A stretch of DNA of 64,000 nt, taken from the NCBI GenBank assembly GCA_007750655.1, contig CP036290.1, forward strand, positions 4,092,001 through 4,156,000, written 5' to 3'. A model generated the notes under the pieces. It made no database searches. It was given only the letters and a program-made list of their open reading frames with translations, and was not told where the DNA came from. Origin of the DNA: Rohdeia mirabilis (GTDB lineage Bacteria; Planctomycetota; UBA1135; GCA-002686595). Positions 36,107 through 43,905 of the stretch are shown here, piece after piece (position 1 is the stretch's first letter; each line of letters starts with the position of its first letter). The position numbers were made by a program, and so were the translations under genes.

Positions 36107-36475
36107 CTACTCGAGAGCGTGGTCCAGGGCGTCGCGCACCAGGTGGCGCACGTGATCGTCGGCGAGCGCGTAGTACACGTGCCGACCGTCGCGTCGTCGT
36201 GCGACCAGACCGACCCCCTCCAGCAGGCGCAGGCGGTGCGACACCGTCGAGAGCGGTTCGTCGAACGTCGCGGCGATCTCGCTGACGCAGGCTTCACCGC
36301 GCTCGAGCAGTTCGAGCGTGCGCAGGCGCTGCTCGTCGCCCAGAGCCCGGAACAGACGCACCGCGCCGCTGAAGGCGCGCTCGGGAACGGGCGTGCGCGG
36401 CCGCGCCGAGTGGTCGTGCGGGTCGCACTCGGGAGCAGCCGGGACGTCGCGCGCATGAGGCCTGAGGTCTTCCAT
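36107..36475 (-). CDS. ArsR/SmtB family metal-sensing repressor
   Basis: A 122-residue winged-helix regulator (FRALGDEQRLRTLELLERGE, STVSHRLRLLEGVGLV, GRHVYYAL). The C-terminal alpha5 helix ADDHVRHLVRDALDHALE matches the zinc site of SmtB: D106, H108, H119 and E122 have the same spacing as SmtB D104, H106, H117 and E120. An alpha3N-like site may exist too: C63 with E66 in EACVSEI, and N-terminal C17, H20 and H22. A zinc-responsive dimeric repressor is therefore expected. It precedes the hydrolase-OsmC gene by 16 bp and is 1.4 kb upstream of the metal-uptake operon on the same strand. Confidence 0.85.
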   Translation of the reverse strand: MEDLRPHARDVPAAPECDPHDHSARPRTPVPERAFSGAVRLFRALGDEQRLRTLELLERGEACVSEIAATFDEPLSTVSHRLRLLEGVGLVARRRDGRHVYYALADDHVRHLVRDALDHALE

Positions 36476-36535
36476 CGCCGGGAAGTCTACGGCCGCGGCG
36501 CGGGACGGCTGCGAACGGGTCTCGCAGAACCCTCG

Positions 36536-38272
36536 TCAGAGCTCGATCGCCGCGGTCAGTCGCCCTTGCAGGATCAGTCCCGGATCGGCGCGCGGGACGA
36601 TCAGCGCCTGGGCGTGGCGCGCGTCGACGCCTTCGGGCAGTTGGAAGCGTGCGGTCCCTCGCTCGTCGAGCACGAGGGTGACGGGCACGGCGACGAGCGC
36701 GAGCGGTTCGAGTTCGCCCCGGCCGTGCAGCGTCCAGGTCACCGGGTCCGCGCGGCGCGAGGCCAGGAACAGCTGGGCCGCGTCGCGCGCGCGCGCGTGG
36801 ACCACCACGGCGTCGCCGTCGCGCTCGATGAACGGCGGATCGAGCCGCACGGCCGCGGGGGCGACGACCACGGCGCGCGCGGACTGGACCACGAGATCCT
36901 GCTGGCCGGGTCGATTCGTCGTCAGGCGGCCGCGCACGGAGGACGGCCCGACCGCTTCGAGTTCGAGCAAGGGCGCGCCACCGACCAACAGCACCGGCAG
37001 GTCGTCGCCGCGGCCCCAACCCGCGAGCTCCACGGTGAGCAGGTCGTCGCCGAGACTGGAGGCGACGCGCGGTTCCACGTCGACCACCGCGAGTTCGGTC
37101 GCGCGATCGGTGGCGCGGTCGTTGGCGCCATCGTTGGCGCCATCGTTGGCGCCATCGTTGGCGCCATCGTTGACCCCATCGGTGGCGCGGTCGAGTTCGG
37201 TCGCGGGCGAGGCCGCAGCGAGTCCCGCTTCGACGGCGTCGACCAGACTCGGCAGCACGAGGCTCCACAGCACCGGCGACGGATGCACGGTGGTGTCGAC
37301 GAACAGCACGCTCTGGTCGATCCCGCTCGCGTCCGCCAACCGTTGGGCGTCGATCAACGGCGCGCCCGTCGCCGCGGCCGCGCGCCGCACGGACGCGCGG
37401 TCCTCGGTCACTCCGGGGTTCGCCGCTTCGGTCGCGCGCAGGTGCACGGGAGCGATGACCACGGCCGTGGCACCCGCTGTGCGCGTGCGCTCGATCATGC
37501 GCCGCACGCGCGGTTCGATCTCCGCGGCCGCCACGCGGCGTCGCACCGGTGAGTCCGCGTCGGTCTTGGCGTCGGATTCGTCCACGCGCTGGTCCGCGTC
37601 GCTCTCCCTGAACCGGCGCAGGGCGTGCGCGAGGGCGGTGCGAGCCAGCGGTCCGGGCGGCGACGCGAGCAGCTCCTCGTCGGTCGCACCCTTCGCGGGC
37701 GACTGGTCGTTCCAGGCTCCGACGTACAGCACGACCACGGTCGGTTCGTAGGCCGCGAGCACGTCGTCGAGCACGCGCGCGGACTGCACGGTCGTGTAGG
37801 CGGGTACGCCGAAGTTGAGGACCTGCACCTCGCTGCGCGGCCGGCCGCGGTGTTCGAGTTCGAGCGCGATGCGTTCGGCCAACGTCTCGCACGGGTCGAG
37901 TCCGAGGCCGTAGGCGCTGCTGTCCCCGAGCACGGCGACGCGCACCGTTCCGGGCGGCGCGGGCTCGGCCGGACGTCCGCGCCAGGGCCAGTCGCCGATC
38001 GCGTAGGGACCGGCGTGGTCGGCGCGCGCGCGGTAGCCCGACTTCAGCGCGAAGCCGCGTTCGTCGTCGGCGCGGAAGATGCCGTGCGTCGGCGAGAGGG
38101 AGTCGCCGTCGGCTCCGTTCGATCCCAGGCGCAGCGGCGGCGTAGGCCCGTGGCCCGTGGCGCGCAGAACGAACTCGATCGCGACGAGCAGCAGCACGGG
38201 CCCCAGCACGCCGAGCGCGAGTGCGACGCTGCGTCGACGTCGGCGACCGGTCGAGGGCGTTGGGCTACTCAT
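36536..38272 (-). CDS. SGNH-hydrolase-like membrane-anchored protein with C-terminal beta domains, paralogue 1
   Basis: A 578-residue protein. It has a basic N-terminus and one TM helix at about residues 15-35 (VALALGVLGPVLLLVAIEFV). The SGNH-like part has block I VAVLGDSSAYGLGL, a GAWNDQSP block III and VDTTVHPSP near the expected block V His. About 230 C-terminal residues look all-beta (SLGDDLLTVELAG, VRLDPPFIERDGDAVVV). A 12-bp tandem repeat at 37121-37180 encodes NDGA units in a linker between these parts. The start at ATG 38272 places the tandem 18-bp repeats upstream of the gene; a longer frame through them is possible. It is a full-length paralogue of the gene at 39157-40863. Confidence 0.72.
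   Translation of the reverse strand: MSSPTPSTGRRRRRSVALALGVLGPVLLLVAIEFVLRATGHGPTPPLRLGSNGADGDSLSPTHGIFRADDERGFALKSGYRARADHAGPYAIGDWPWRGRPAEPAPPGTVRVAVLGDSSAYGLGLDPCETLAERIALELEHRGRPRSEVQVLNFGVPAYTTVQSARVLDDVLAAYEPTVVVLYVGAWNDQSPAKGATDEELLASPPGPLARTALAHALRRFRESDADQRVDESDAKTDADSPVRRRVAAAEIEPRVRRMIERTRTAGATAVVIAPVHLRATEAANPGVTEDRASVRRAAAATGAPLIDAQRLADASGIDQSVLFVDTTVHPSPVLWSLVLPSLVDAVEAGLAAASPATELDRATDGVNDGANDGANDGANDGANDRATDRATELAVVDVEPRVASSLGDDLLTVELAGWGRGDDLPVLLVGGAPLLELEAVGPSSVRGRLTTNRPGQQDLVVQSARAVVVAPAAVRLDPPFIERDGDAVVVHARARDAAQLFLASRRADPVTWTLHGRGELEPLALVAVPVTLVLDERGTARFQLPEGVDARHAQALIVPRADPGLILQGRLTAAIEL
37121..37180. repeat. 12-bp tandem repeat (five units) inside an SGNH-like gene
   Basis: Four identical units of GTTGGCGCCATC at 37121-37168 and a fifth variant GTTGACCCCATC at 37169-37180. 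On the coding (minus) strand each unit encodes Asn-Asp-Gly-Ala. Copy-number change keeps the reading frame and would lengthen or shorten the linker between catalytic and beta domains. Confidence 0.9.
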
Positions 38273-38281
38273 GGGATCGTT

Positions 38282-38383
38282 CGGACCGGCTGCTCGCGTG
38301 GGAGCAGCTGACTGCGTGGGACCGGCTGACTGCGAGGGAGCAGCTGACTGCGTGGGACCGGCTGACTGCGTGGGAGCGGCTAC
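38282..38383. repeat. 18-bp tandem repeat upstream of the SGNH-like gene
   Basis: Units start at 38300, 38318, 38336, 38354 and 38372, with a degenerate copy at 38282. Two versions alternate, GGGAGCAGCTGACTGCGT and GGGACCGGCTGACTGCGW, so the higher-order period is 36 bp. The array lies in the divergent region between the SGNH-like gene (start 38272) and the methyltransferase (start 38529). It is also open in frame with the former. It may affect transcription of either gene or, if the longer frame is used, encode a six-residue repeat (APTQSA/GPTQSA). Confidence 0.88.
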
Positions 38384-38528
38384 CAGGAGAGGACCAGATG
38401 CCGGCGTGGGACCGCCGCGGTCACCGCTGCCGCCGTGGTCGGCAGCCCATGAGTGCTCGACCGCCTTCGATGGCCGCCGTCTCGAAGGGTGCGGCCCACC
38501 CTGCTGCAACCGGTACGATCCGGCGGCG

Positions 38529-39140
38529 ATGGGACTCTACCGCGACCGCATCTTCCCGGCCATGTACGACAAGGCCATGGGTGGCGAGGGCCTGACCGAG
38601 CATCGCCGGCGCCAACTCGCGGGACTGTCGGGCGAGGTCCTCGAGATCGGCGCGGGCACGGGGCTCAACCTGCCCTGCTACCCGGTGGCCGTCACGCGCC
38701 TGTGCACGGTCGACCCGAACCCGGGGATGAACACGCGCCTCGCCCGCCGCGCGGCCGCGTCGCCGATCGAGGTCGAGTCGCACCAGCTGGCGGGCGAGTC
38801 CCTGCCGTTCGACGCGGGGCGCTTTCGGTTCGCCGTCTCGACCTTGTCCCTGTGCTCGATCGCGGACCCGGTGGCGGCGGTGCGCGAGATCCGTCGCGTG
38901 TTGGCGCCCGGCGGACGTTTCGTGTTCCTCGAGCACGGACTGCACGACGATCCGGGCGTGCAGCGCTGGCAACGGCGACTCGATCGACTGCAGCACTGGT
39001 ACGCCGACTGCACGCTCTTGCTCGAGCCGCAGCGGGTGCTCGAGGAAGCGGGCTTCGACGCGATCGAGATGGACACGTTCCTGCTCGACGGTGCGCCCTC
39101 GATCCACCGCTTCATGTACCGCGGCACGGCGACGCGCTGA
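38529..39140 (+). CDS. Class I SAM-dependent methyltransferase
   Basis: A 203-residue enzyme of the UbiE/Methyltransf_11 type. Motif I is VLEIGAGTGLN, motif II is TVDPNPGM, the post-motif II region is ESLPFDAGRFRFAVS and motif III is LAPGGRFVFLEHGL. The C-terminal half has conserved HWYADCTL-type sequence seen in small phosphatidylethanolamine or thiol methyltransferase-like proteins; the substrate is not identifiable. It is flanked on both sides by paralogous SGNH-like genes on the opposite strand. It ends 16 bp before the convergent stop of the second. Confidence 0.85.
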   Translation: MGLYRDRIFPAMYDKAMGGEGLTEHRRRQLAGLSGEVLEIGAGTGLNLPCYPVAVTRLCTVDPNPGMNTRLARRAAASPIEVESHQLAGESLPFDAGRFRFAVSTLSLCSIADPVAAVREIRRVLAPGGRFVFLEHGLHDDPGVQRWQRRLDRLQHWYADCTLLLEPQRVLEEAGFDAIEMDTFLLDGAPSIHRFMYRGTATR

Positions 39141-39156
39141 ACGGCGCGCGCCAGAC

Positions 39157-40863
39157 CTAGAGCGCGAGCAGACCCGTGACGCGCGCCTCCTGACTGGCGT
39201 CGGGCTCGCCGGCGGGCAGGACGAGTCCCTGGACCCAAAGAGGGTCGACGCTCGACGAGAACTCGGGCGGCAACGGCACCGCGACCGTTCCGTCCGGTCC
39301 GACCGATCCGTCGAGCGGTTGACCGGCGAGCTGGGCGTACACGATGCGAACGGTCCCGTGCATCGACTCCTGGGGCCGAGCCAACGCTGTCCGCGAGACG
39401 AAGAGCTTGACGCGATCGCCCGGCCGCGAGTGCACGAGCACGCTGACCGACCCGTCGGCGGCGACCGCGCGCTCGAGCCGCGGCGGCACGAGTTCGATCG
39501 CCGCGCGTTCGATCACGACGCCGCGCTCGGTCTGGACCACCAGATCGTGCACACCCGCGGCATTGGTCGAGAGCGTGCCGGAAACGACGCCGTCGCCATC
39601 GAAGCGCACGTCGAGGAGCGGCGCGCCTCCGACCGACACGACCGGCAGGACGTCGCTCTCGCGCACGCCGGCGAGTTCGACCGCGAGACGTTCGTCACCG
39701 AGCGACGAGAACGTTCGTCGCTCGACGCCGACCACGGCGAGCTCGGTCGGCACCGCGGGCGGCAACTGGCCGAGTTCCTCCGCGACGCGTTCGGCGACCT
39801 CGGGGGCGACCAGACTCCAGAGCGCGGCCGACGGGTGGACGAAGTCGACCCAGAGTTCGCCATCGATCCGTCCGCTCTCGAGCGCGGTCTCCTCCACGTC
39901 GACGAGCGGTGCAGCGAGCGCGCGCGCCGCACGGCGAACGCTCGCGCGATCGGGCACGACTCTCGGCAGCGTCACCTCGGTGGCGGCCGGGTGCCCGGGC
40001 GCGACGACGATCGCGGGGCAGTTCGTCGCTCGTGCGCGCTCGACGAGGGCGCGCACGCGCGGCTCGATCTCCTCGGCCGGGACCCGCGCTACGGTCGATT
40101 CGTCGCTGGAATCGGTCTCGCTCGCGTCGGCGCCACCCGCGTTCGGACCGCGGCCGAAGGCGCGACGCAACGCGTCGACGATCGCCGAACGCGACACGAC
40201 GTTGCCCTGTGCGTGGCTCGCGAGGATCTCGGCGTCGGTCCGCCCGGTTCCGGACGATCCGTCGTTCCAAGCGGCGACGTAGAAGACGGCCACGTCGGGC
40301 TCGAGTTCGCGCAACGCCCACTCGAGCACGTGCGCCACCTGGACCGTCGAGTAGCCCGGAACGCCCAGGTTCAGGACCTGGACACGCGTTCGATCGAGAC
40401 CGCGCTCCTCCAGTTCGAGCGCGAGCTGGTGCGCCAAGGTCTGCGACGTCTCGATACCGACGCCATAGGCGCACGAGTCGCCCAGCACCACGACGCGCGC
40501 GATCCCCGGCGGCGCGGGTTCGGCCGGTCGACCGCGCCAGGGCCAGGAACCGAGCGCGTAGCTCCCCGCATGTTCGGCGCTGGAGCGATAGCCCGCGCGC
40601 AGTGCGTAGCCACGGTCCGGATGCACCTCCACCAGGCCTCGACGCGGGTCGCGGTGCTCGGCGGTGAACTGCAGCGCGCCGGGCGCCGCGTGCTCCCCGC
40701 CGACGAGATTCAGTCCGTCCCCCGGGCCGAAGCCCGCGGCGCGCAGCCCGAGTTCCAGCGCCACGACGACCACCGCCGTGGTCGCCGCTCCGATCGCGAG
40801 CCCAACCAGACGCCGCCGTGCGGGTCGTCGCATGGTGCGCGGCTGGGAGTCGGTGGCAGACAT
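39157..40863 (-). CDS. SGNH-hydrolase-like membrane-anchored protein with C-terminal beta domains, paralogue 2
   Basis: A 568-residue paralogue of the 36536-38272 protein. It shares the TM anchor (LVGLAIGAATTAVVVVALEL), the WPWRGRPAEPAPPG block, block I VVVLGDSCAYGVGI, AAWNDGSS, VDFVHPSAALWS as the probable block V, and the C-terminal beta region. It lacks the NDGA repeats. The ATG at 40863 abuts a REP-like dispersed repeat, so its original promoter may have been replaced. Activity is unproven: the Ser and His blocks are present, but the family is far from characterised esterases. Related proteins in acyl-modification loci act on cell-surface polymers. Confidence 0.72.
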   Translation of the reverse strand: MSATDSQPRTMRRPARRRLVGLAIGAATTAVVVVALELGLRAAGFGPGDGLNLVGGEHAAPGALQFTAEHRDPRRGLVEVHPDRGYALRAGYRSSAEHAGSYALGSWPWRGRPAEPAPPGIARVVVLGDSCAYGVGIETSQTLAHQLALELEERGLDRTRVQVLNLGVPGYSTVQVAHVLEWALRELEPDVAVFYVAAWNDGSSGTGRTDAEILASHAQGNVVSRSAIVDALRRAFGRGPNAGGADASETDSSDESTVARVPAEEIEPRVRALVERARATNCPAIVVAPGHPAATEVTLPRVVPDRASVRRAARALAAPLVDVEETALESGRIDGELWVDFVHPSAALWSLVAPEVAERVAEELGQLPPAVPTELAVVGVERRTFSSLGDERLAVELAGVRESDVLPVVSVGGAPLLDVRFDGDGVVSGTLSTNAAGVHDLVVQTERGVVIERAAIELVPPRLERAVAADGSVSVLVHSRPGDRVKLFVSRTALARPQESMHGTVRIVYAQLAGQPLDGSVGPDGTVAVPLPPEFSSSVDPLWVQGLVLPAGEPDASQEARVTGLLAL

Positions 40864-40865
40864 GA

Positions 40866-41085
40866 CGCGACGATACGGAGTCTGACCCCACTTCGTCGAT
40901 CGACGCATGCGAGTCTGACCCCACCTGGTCGTTGGGCCAACAGGAAGTGCCGCACCACGTGGATCCGAGCTACGCCGTCCTCGGACCGCCCCCCCTGCGA
41001 CACCAGGCCGGCTCGAGGCCGGCTCGAGCGAGACGCGCGATACGCGATACGGAGTCTGACCCCTCCTCGTGGATCCGCGTCGCGC
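40866..41085. repeat. REP-like dispersed repeat, copy 1
   Basis: It contains three occurrences of GAGTCTGACCCC(A/T) at about 40878, 40911 and 41052; the first and third are preceded by CGATACG. The core at 40889-40970, from CACTTCGTCGATCGACGCAT to CAGGAAGTGCCGCAC, recurs at 43386-43455 in the same orientation with scattered mismatches. The complement GGGGTCAGACTCCGTATCG resembles repeat sequences found beside REP-associated tyrosine transposases in other bacteria. No transposase gene is present here. Family assignment is from memory and needs a search. Confidence 0.75.
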
Positions 41086-41330
41086 CGACTCCCTCCCCCT
41101 TGGCCATGGCACGCCGTCCGTCGCCGCGGCTGCTTGAGGCGCTGGCCCGTGAATTCGAGCGCGGCGCAGCCGTTCGCGGGCTCTCGCTCCGAGCGTCCCG
41201 CGACCACTTCGGCGACTGTCGTGCATCGAAGAGGGCGTCGAGGCAGGATCGAATGGGAGCGGCTGCTTCGTGCGCCACTCTTCGTCGGTCCATCGACGGC
41301 GTGGGGTTCAGACTCGGTATCGCGGTGTCC
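41086..41330. other. Non-coding gap between REP-like repeat and FGE-like gene
   Basis: About 245 bp without a recognisable gene. An inverted, slightly altered copy of the repeat motif (GTGGGGTTCAGACTCGGTAT) is at 41301-41320, just past the stop of the FGE-like gene. With the forward motif at 41045-41063 it brackets a segment that could be a decayed mobile element. An open frame from ATG 41105 on the plus strand has no family resemblance and runs antisense into the next gene. Confidence 0.5.
41301..41320. repeat. Inverted copy of the REP-like motif
   Basis: GTGGGGTTCAGACTCGGTAT is the complement of the forward motif ATACGGAGTCTGACCCCAC with one extra T and one C-to-G change. It is 236 bp from the forward motif at 41045-41063 and opposite in orientation, which suggests termini of a small non-autonomous element. 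Confidence 0.55.
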
Positions 41331-42554
41331 CTACGGGATCAGGACCGGAGCGAGCACCACGCGGAAGCCGACGTCGTTCTGCGCACCGGGGTTGGTGGCG
41401 GCTCGGACCGCGGAACGGCAGCCATTGGAGCCGTCGTCCCAGCCGCCGCCGCGGACCACCTTGTTCTGAGCACCGGTCACGAACGGATCCGTCACGGCCT
41501 CGGGCCCGTACTCCGAGAACGAATCCAGGCACCACTCCCACACGTTGCCGTGCATGTCGAAGAGGCCCCACGCATTGGGCGCGTAGCTGCCGACGGCGGT
41601 CGTTCCGCTCGGATGGCCGCACGACACGAAGCTCGGACCGAGGTGGTACGTGCCGGCGAACCACGCATCGGCGCAGAAGAGATCCGCGCCCACGTTGAAC
41701 TCGGTGGTCGTGCCTCCCCGGCAGGCGTACTCCCACTCCGCCTCGGTCGGCAAGCGGTACTCGTAGCCGAACGGCACGTTGCCGGCGAGCGTCTCCGCCA
41801 CCGTCAGGGCCGCGCAGTACGCACGCGCATCGAACCACGACACGAACTCGACAGGCCGACTCGGCCCGACGAAGAACGACGGGTTCGCGCCCATCACGGC
41901 CGTGTACTCCGCTTGCGTCACTTCGCGCTCGCCGATCCAGAACGGTTGGCTGAGCGTGACGAGGCGCACCGGCTGTTGTCCGCTGACGTTGAAGTACGGG
42001 CTCGTGATCGCGGCGTCCGAGCCCATCGCGAACGTCCCCGGTTCGATCGCCACCATGCCCGCCGGCGCGGTGCGCCCCACCGCGAGGCCTTGGCTCACGC
42101 CTGCGATGCGTGTCACGAAGTCGGCGTCCACGTTGACGGCCTGCAGGTACACCGTGCCGAAGTCGAAACCCGGGAACGTGAAGGTCGCGAGACCGCCGTT
42201 CGCGTTCGGATCGAACGCGTAGGGCTGGAGCGCGTAGCTCGGATCGACGTTCAGCGAGCAACCGCTCCACAGTGGGTCACCGAAGAAGCCACCAAGATCG
42301 ATCGGCAGCGGCACCCCGCCGAACGCCGACGCCGTCGTGTTCGAGAAGCCGATCGCGAGGTACCCGAGCCCGAGCCCACCGGGCGCCGTGATCTCGAGCG
42401 TCCAGCTCTGGCCGCTCTTCACGATGCCCGACACGGCGAGCGTCGGTGTGACGCCGCTCGCGCCGGCGCAGCCAGCGCCATGGGAGGTCTGGGCCTCGAG
42501 CGACGACGAAAGGACGGTGGACGCAAGAGCGAGCGTGGCGAGGAGGCGCGTCAT
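41331..42554 (-). CDS. Secreted protein with FGE-sulfatase (SUMF1-like) domain
   Basis: A 407-residue protein with a signal peptide (residues 1-21, ending LEAQ). Residues 25-155 form a Gly-rich beta domain (GAGCAGASG at its start) common as an accessory domain in secreted proteins of this lineage. Residues 160-407 are a formylglycine-generating-enzyme-type domain with MVAIEPGTFAMGSD, REVTQAEYTAVMG, YRLPTEAEWEYACRGG, DMHGNVWEWCLD and VVRGGGWDDGSNGCRSA. In true bacterial FGE the last motif holds two Cys (C-x4-C); here the first is Asp and only the second Cys remains, so sulfatase activation is unlikely. Such SUMF1-like proteins have many roles. It is a tandem paralogue of the truncated gene upstream. 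Confidence 0.82.
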   Translation of the reverse strand: MTRLLATLALASTVLSSSLEAQTSHGAGCAGASGVTPTLAVSGIVKSGQSWTLEITAPGGLGLGYLAIGFSNTTASAFGGVPLPIDLGGFFGDPLWSGCSLNVDPSYALQPYAFDPNANGGLATFTFPGFDFGTVYLQAVNVDADFVTRIAGVSQGLAVGRTAPAGMVAIEPGTFAMGSDAAITSPYFNVSGQQPVRLVTLSQPFWIGEREVTQAEYTAVMGANPSFFVGPSRPVEFVSWFDARAYCAALTVAETLAGNVPFGYEYRLPTEAEWEYACRGGTTTEFNVGADLFCADAWFAGTYHLGPSFVSCGHPSGTTAVGSYAPNAWGLFDMHGNVWEWCLDSFSEYGPEAVTDPFVTGAQNKVVRGGGWDDGSNGCRSAVRAATNPGAQNDVGFRVVLAPVLIP

Positions 42555-42792
42555 GTCGGTCGGACAACGGCGGAGGACGAGTGTCGGGGAGGGCGCTGGG
42601 CAGACTCTTGAATGCGTGGCCCGTGGCGACCTGACACATCGTTCCAGGTGAGCGAGAGGATAGCTGGGCGCGCTCGATCCGGGGCGGGCGAGGGTGGTCG
42701 GGCCAACGGCACCGGGCTCGCCACGTTCGAGCAGGGGCAGCCCGGAACAGGCGCCCACACGGGGCGGGGCACGCCGGGGCGCTGCGCTGGCC

Positions 42793-43458
42793 TCAAGGGA
42801 CGAGGATCGGAGCCAGCACCACGCGGAACCCGACGGTTGCATTGGTGCTGCCGGGGGCGTTGCCCACACGCGACGCACTGCGGCACACGTACGAGGGGCT
42901 CTGCCAACCGCCACCGCGCTGGACGCGCGCCGGTCCGCCCGTCACGAAGGGGTCCGTCACGGGACCGACGGGGTAGCTCGCGAAGGAGTCGAGGCACCAC
43001 TCGCTGACGTTGCCGTGCATGTCGACGAGGCCCCAGAGGTTCGGCGGGAAGCTGCCGACGTCGGTCGACCCGAAGTCGATGGCGATGCCGCAGAACGAGT
43101 TGGAGTGCTGCGAGAAGAAGATCCAGGCGTCGTCGCAGAAGAGCGTGCTGCCCAGATTGAACTCCGTGGTGATGCCGGCGCGGCACGCGTGCTCCCACTC
43201 CGCCTCGGTCGGCAGGCGGTACTCGTACCCCGCCGGCACGTTCCCCAGCGCCGACTCCTGCGCCGTCAGCGCCTGGCAGTACGCCACCGCGTCGGACCAC
43301 GACACGCGCTCCACAGGACGGTTCGCGCCAGGGAAGTCGGACGGGTTCGATCCCATCAACGCCTCGCGAGGTACGGCGTCAGACCCCACTTCGTCGATCG
43401 ACGCATGCGAATCTGACCCCACCTCGTCGATCCACCAACAGGAAGTGCCGCACGACAA
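42793..43458 (-). pseudogene. 5'-truncated FGE-like gene joined to a REP-like repeat
   Basis: From about 43366 to 42793 the translation aligns along its length with the neighbouring FGE-like protein (LMGSNPSDFPGANRPVERVS, YRLPTEAEWEHACRAG, DMHGNVSEWCLDSF, VQRGGGWQSPSYVCRSA, FRVVLAPILVP). The signal peptide, beta domain and first 50 or so residues of the FGE domain are missing. Immediately before LMGSN the frame runs into the dispersed repeat (43458-43368), which supplies codons unrelated to the family. No missing 5' part is found beyond the repeat. Most likely it was broken by repeat insertion plus deletion. Confidence 0.78.
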
Positions 43459-43510
43459 GGAGTCGAGCCACGCCGTCCCCCAACGCCCCCCGGGACATCA
43501 GGCCGGCTCG
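43368..43510. repeat. REP-like dispersed repeat, copy 2
   Basis: The motif GGCGTCAGACCCCAC at 43375-43389 and GAATCTGACCCCAC at 43409-43422 are separated by the shared core TTCGTCGATCGACGCATGCG. CAACAGGAAGTGCCGCAC and CATCAGGCCGGCTCGAG follow, both also present in copy 1 (the latter as CACCAGGCCGGCTCGAG). Orientation is the same as copy 1. Together the two copies bracket the intact and truncated FGE-like genes. Confidence 0.75.
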
Positions 43511-43905
43511 AGCGATCCGCACGCGGCTCAGCCTCCAGATGCGATCTCGCGCGCGGCACGTTCGTGCAGCACTGCACGCCGACCTCGCCAGCGGCGGGCG
43601 CTACGTGCCGCACCCACTCTCTTCGCCAACGGGCAACTTGGCGTGCGGCACCGGATGGCCGACGCACCCGACGCATGGCCGACGAGCCGATCGGCGGGCG
43701 GCTCCGGACGGGTGCGCGTCCTGGGAACGTCCGCCCTATGTGCGTCTTGCACCACGGGTTCAGCGCTAGAGTCGACCCCGAGAGCCCCCCGCACTCACGT
43801 GGGCACGCGGGCGACGCCGACCGGAGAAGGGGTCCCGATCCACCAGCGATCGGGCCTCCGGGCGACGCGCGACGCGGGCCACACAGGGTCATTTCCTCAC
43901 CACGT
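43511..43905. other. Intergenic region upstream of the carboxypeptidase gene, about 395 bp
   Basis: No coding sequence of recognisable family on either strand, and no tRNA. It follows the REP-like repeat and must contain the promoter for the carboxypeptidase lipoprotein gene. The stretch AGGGTCATTTCCTCACCACGT just before the ATG is the least GC-rich part. No clear -35/-10 pair could be assigned. Confidence 0.35.

Noticed and set aside
38282..38383. CRISPR array
   Set aside because: Units are 18 bp head to tail without unique spacers; it is a minisatellite, and no cas gene is present.
41105..41330. Transposase remnant on the plus strand near the REP-like repeat
   Set aside because: The open frame has no Y1-transposase motif (HUH or catalytic Tyr context) and runs antisense into the FGE-like gene.
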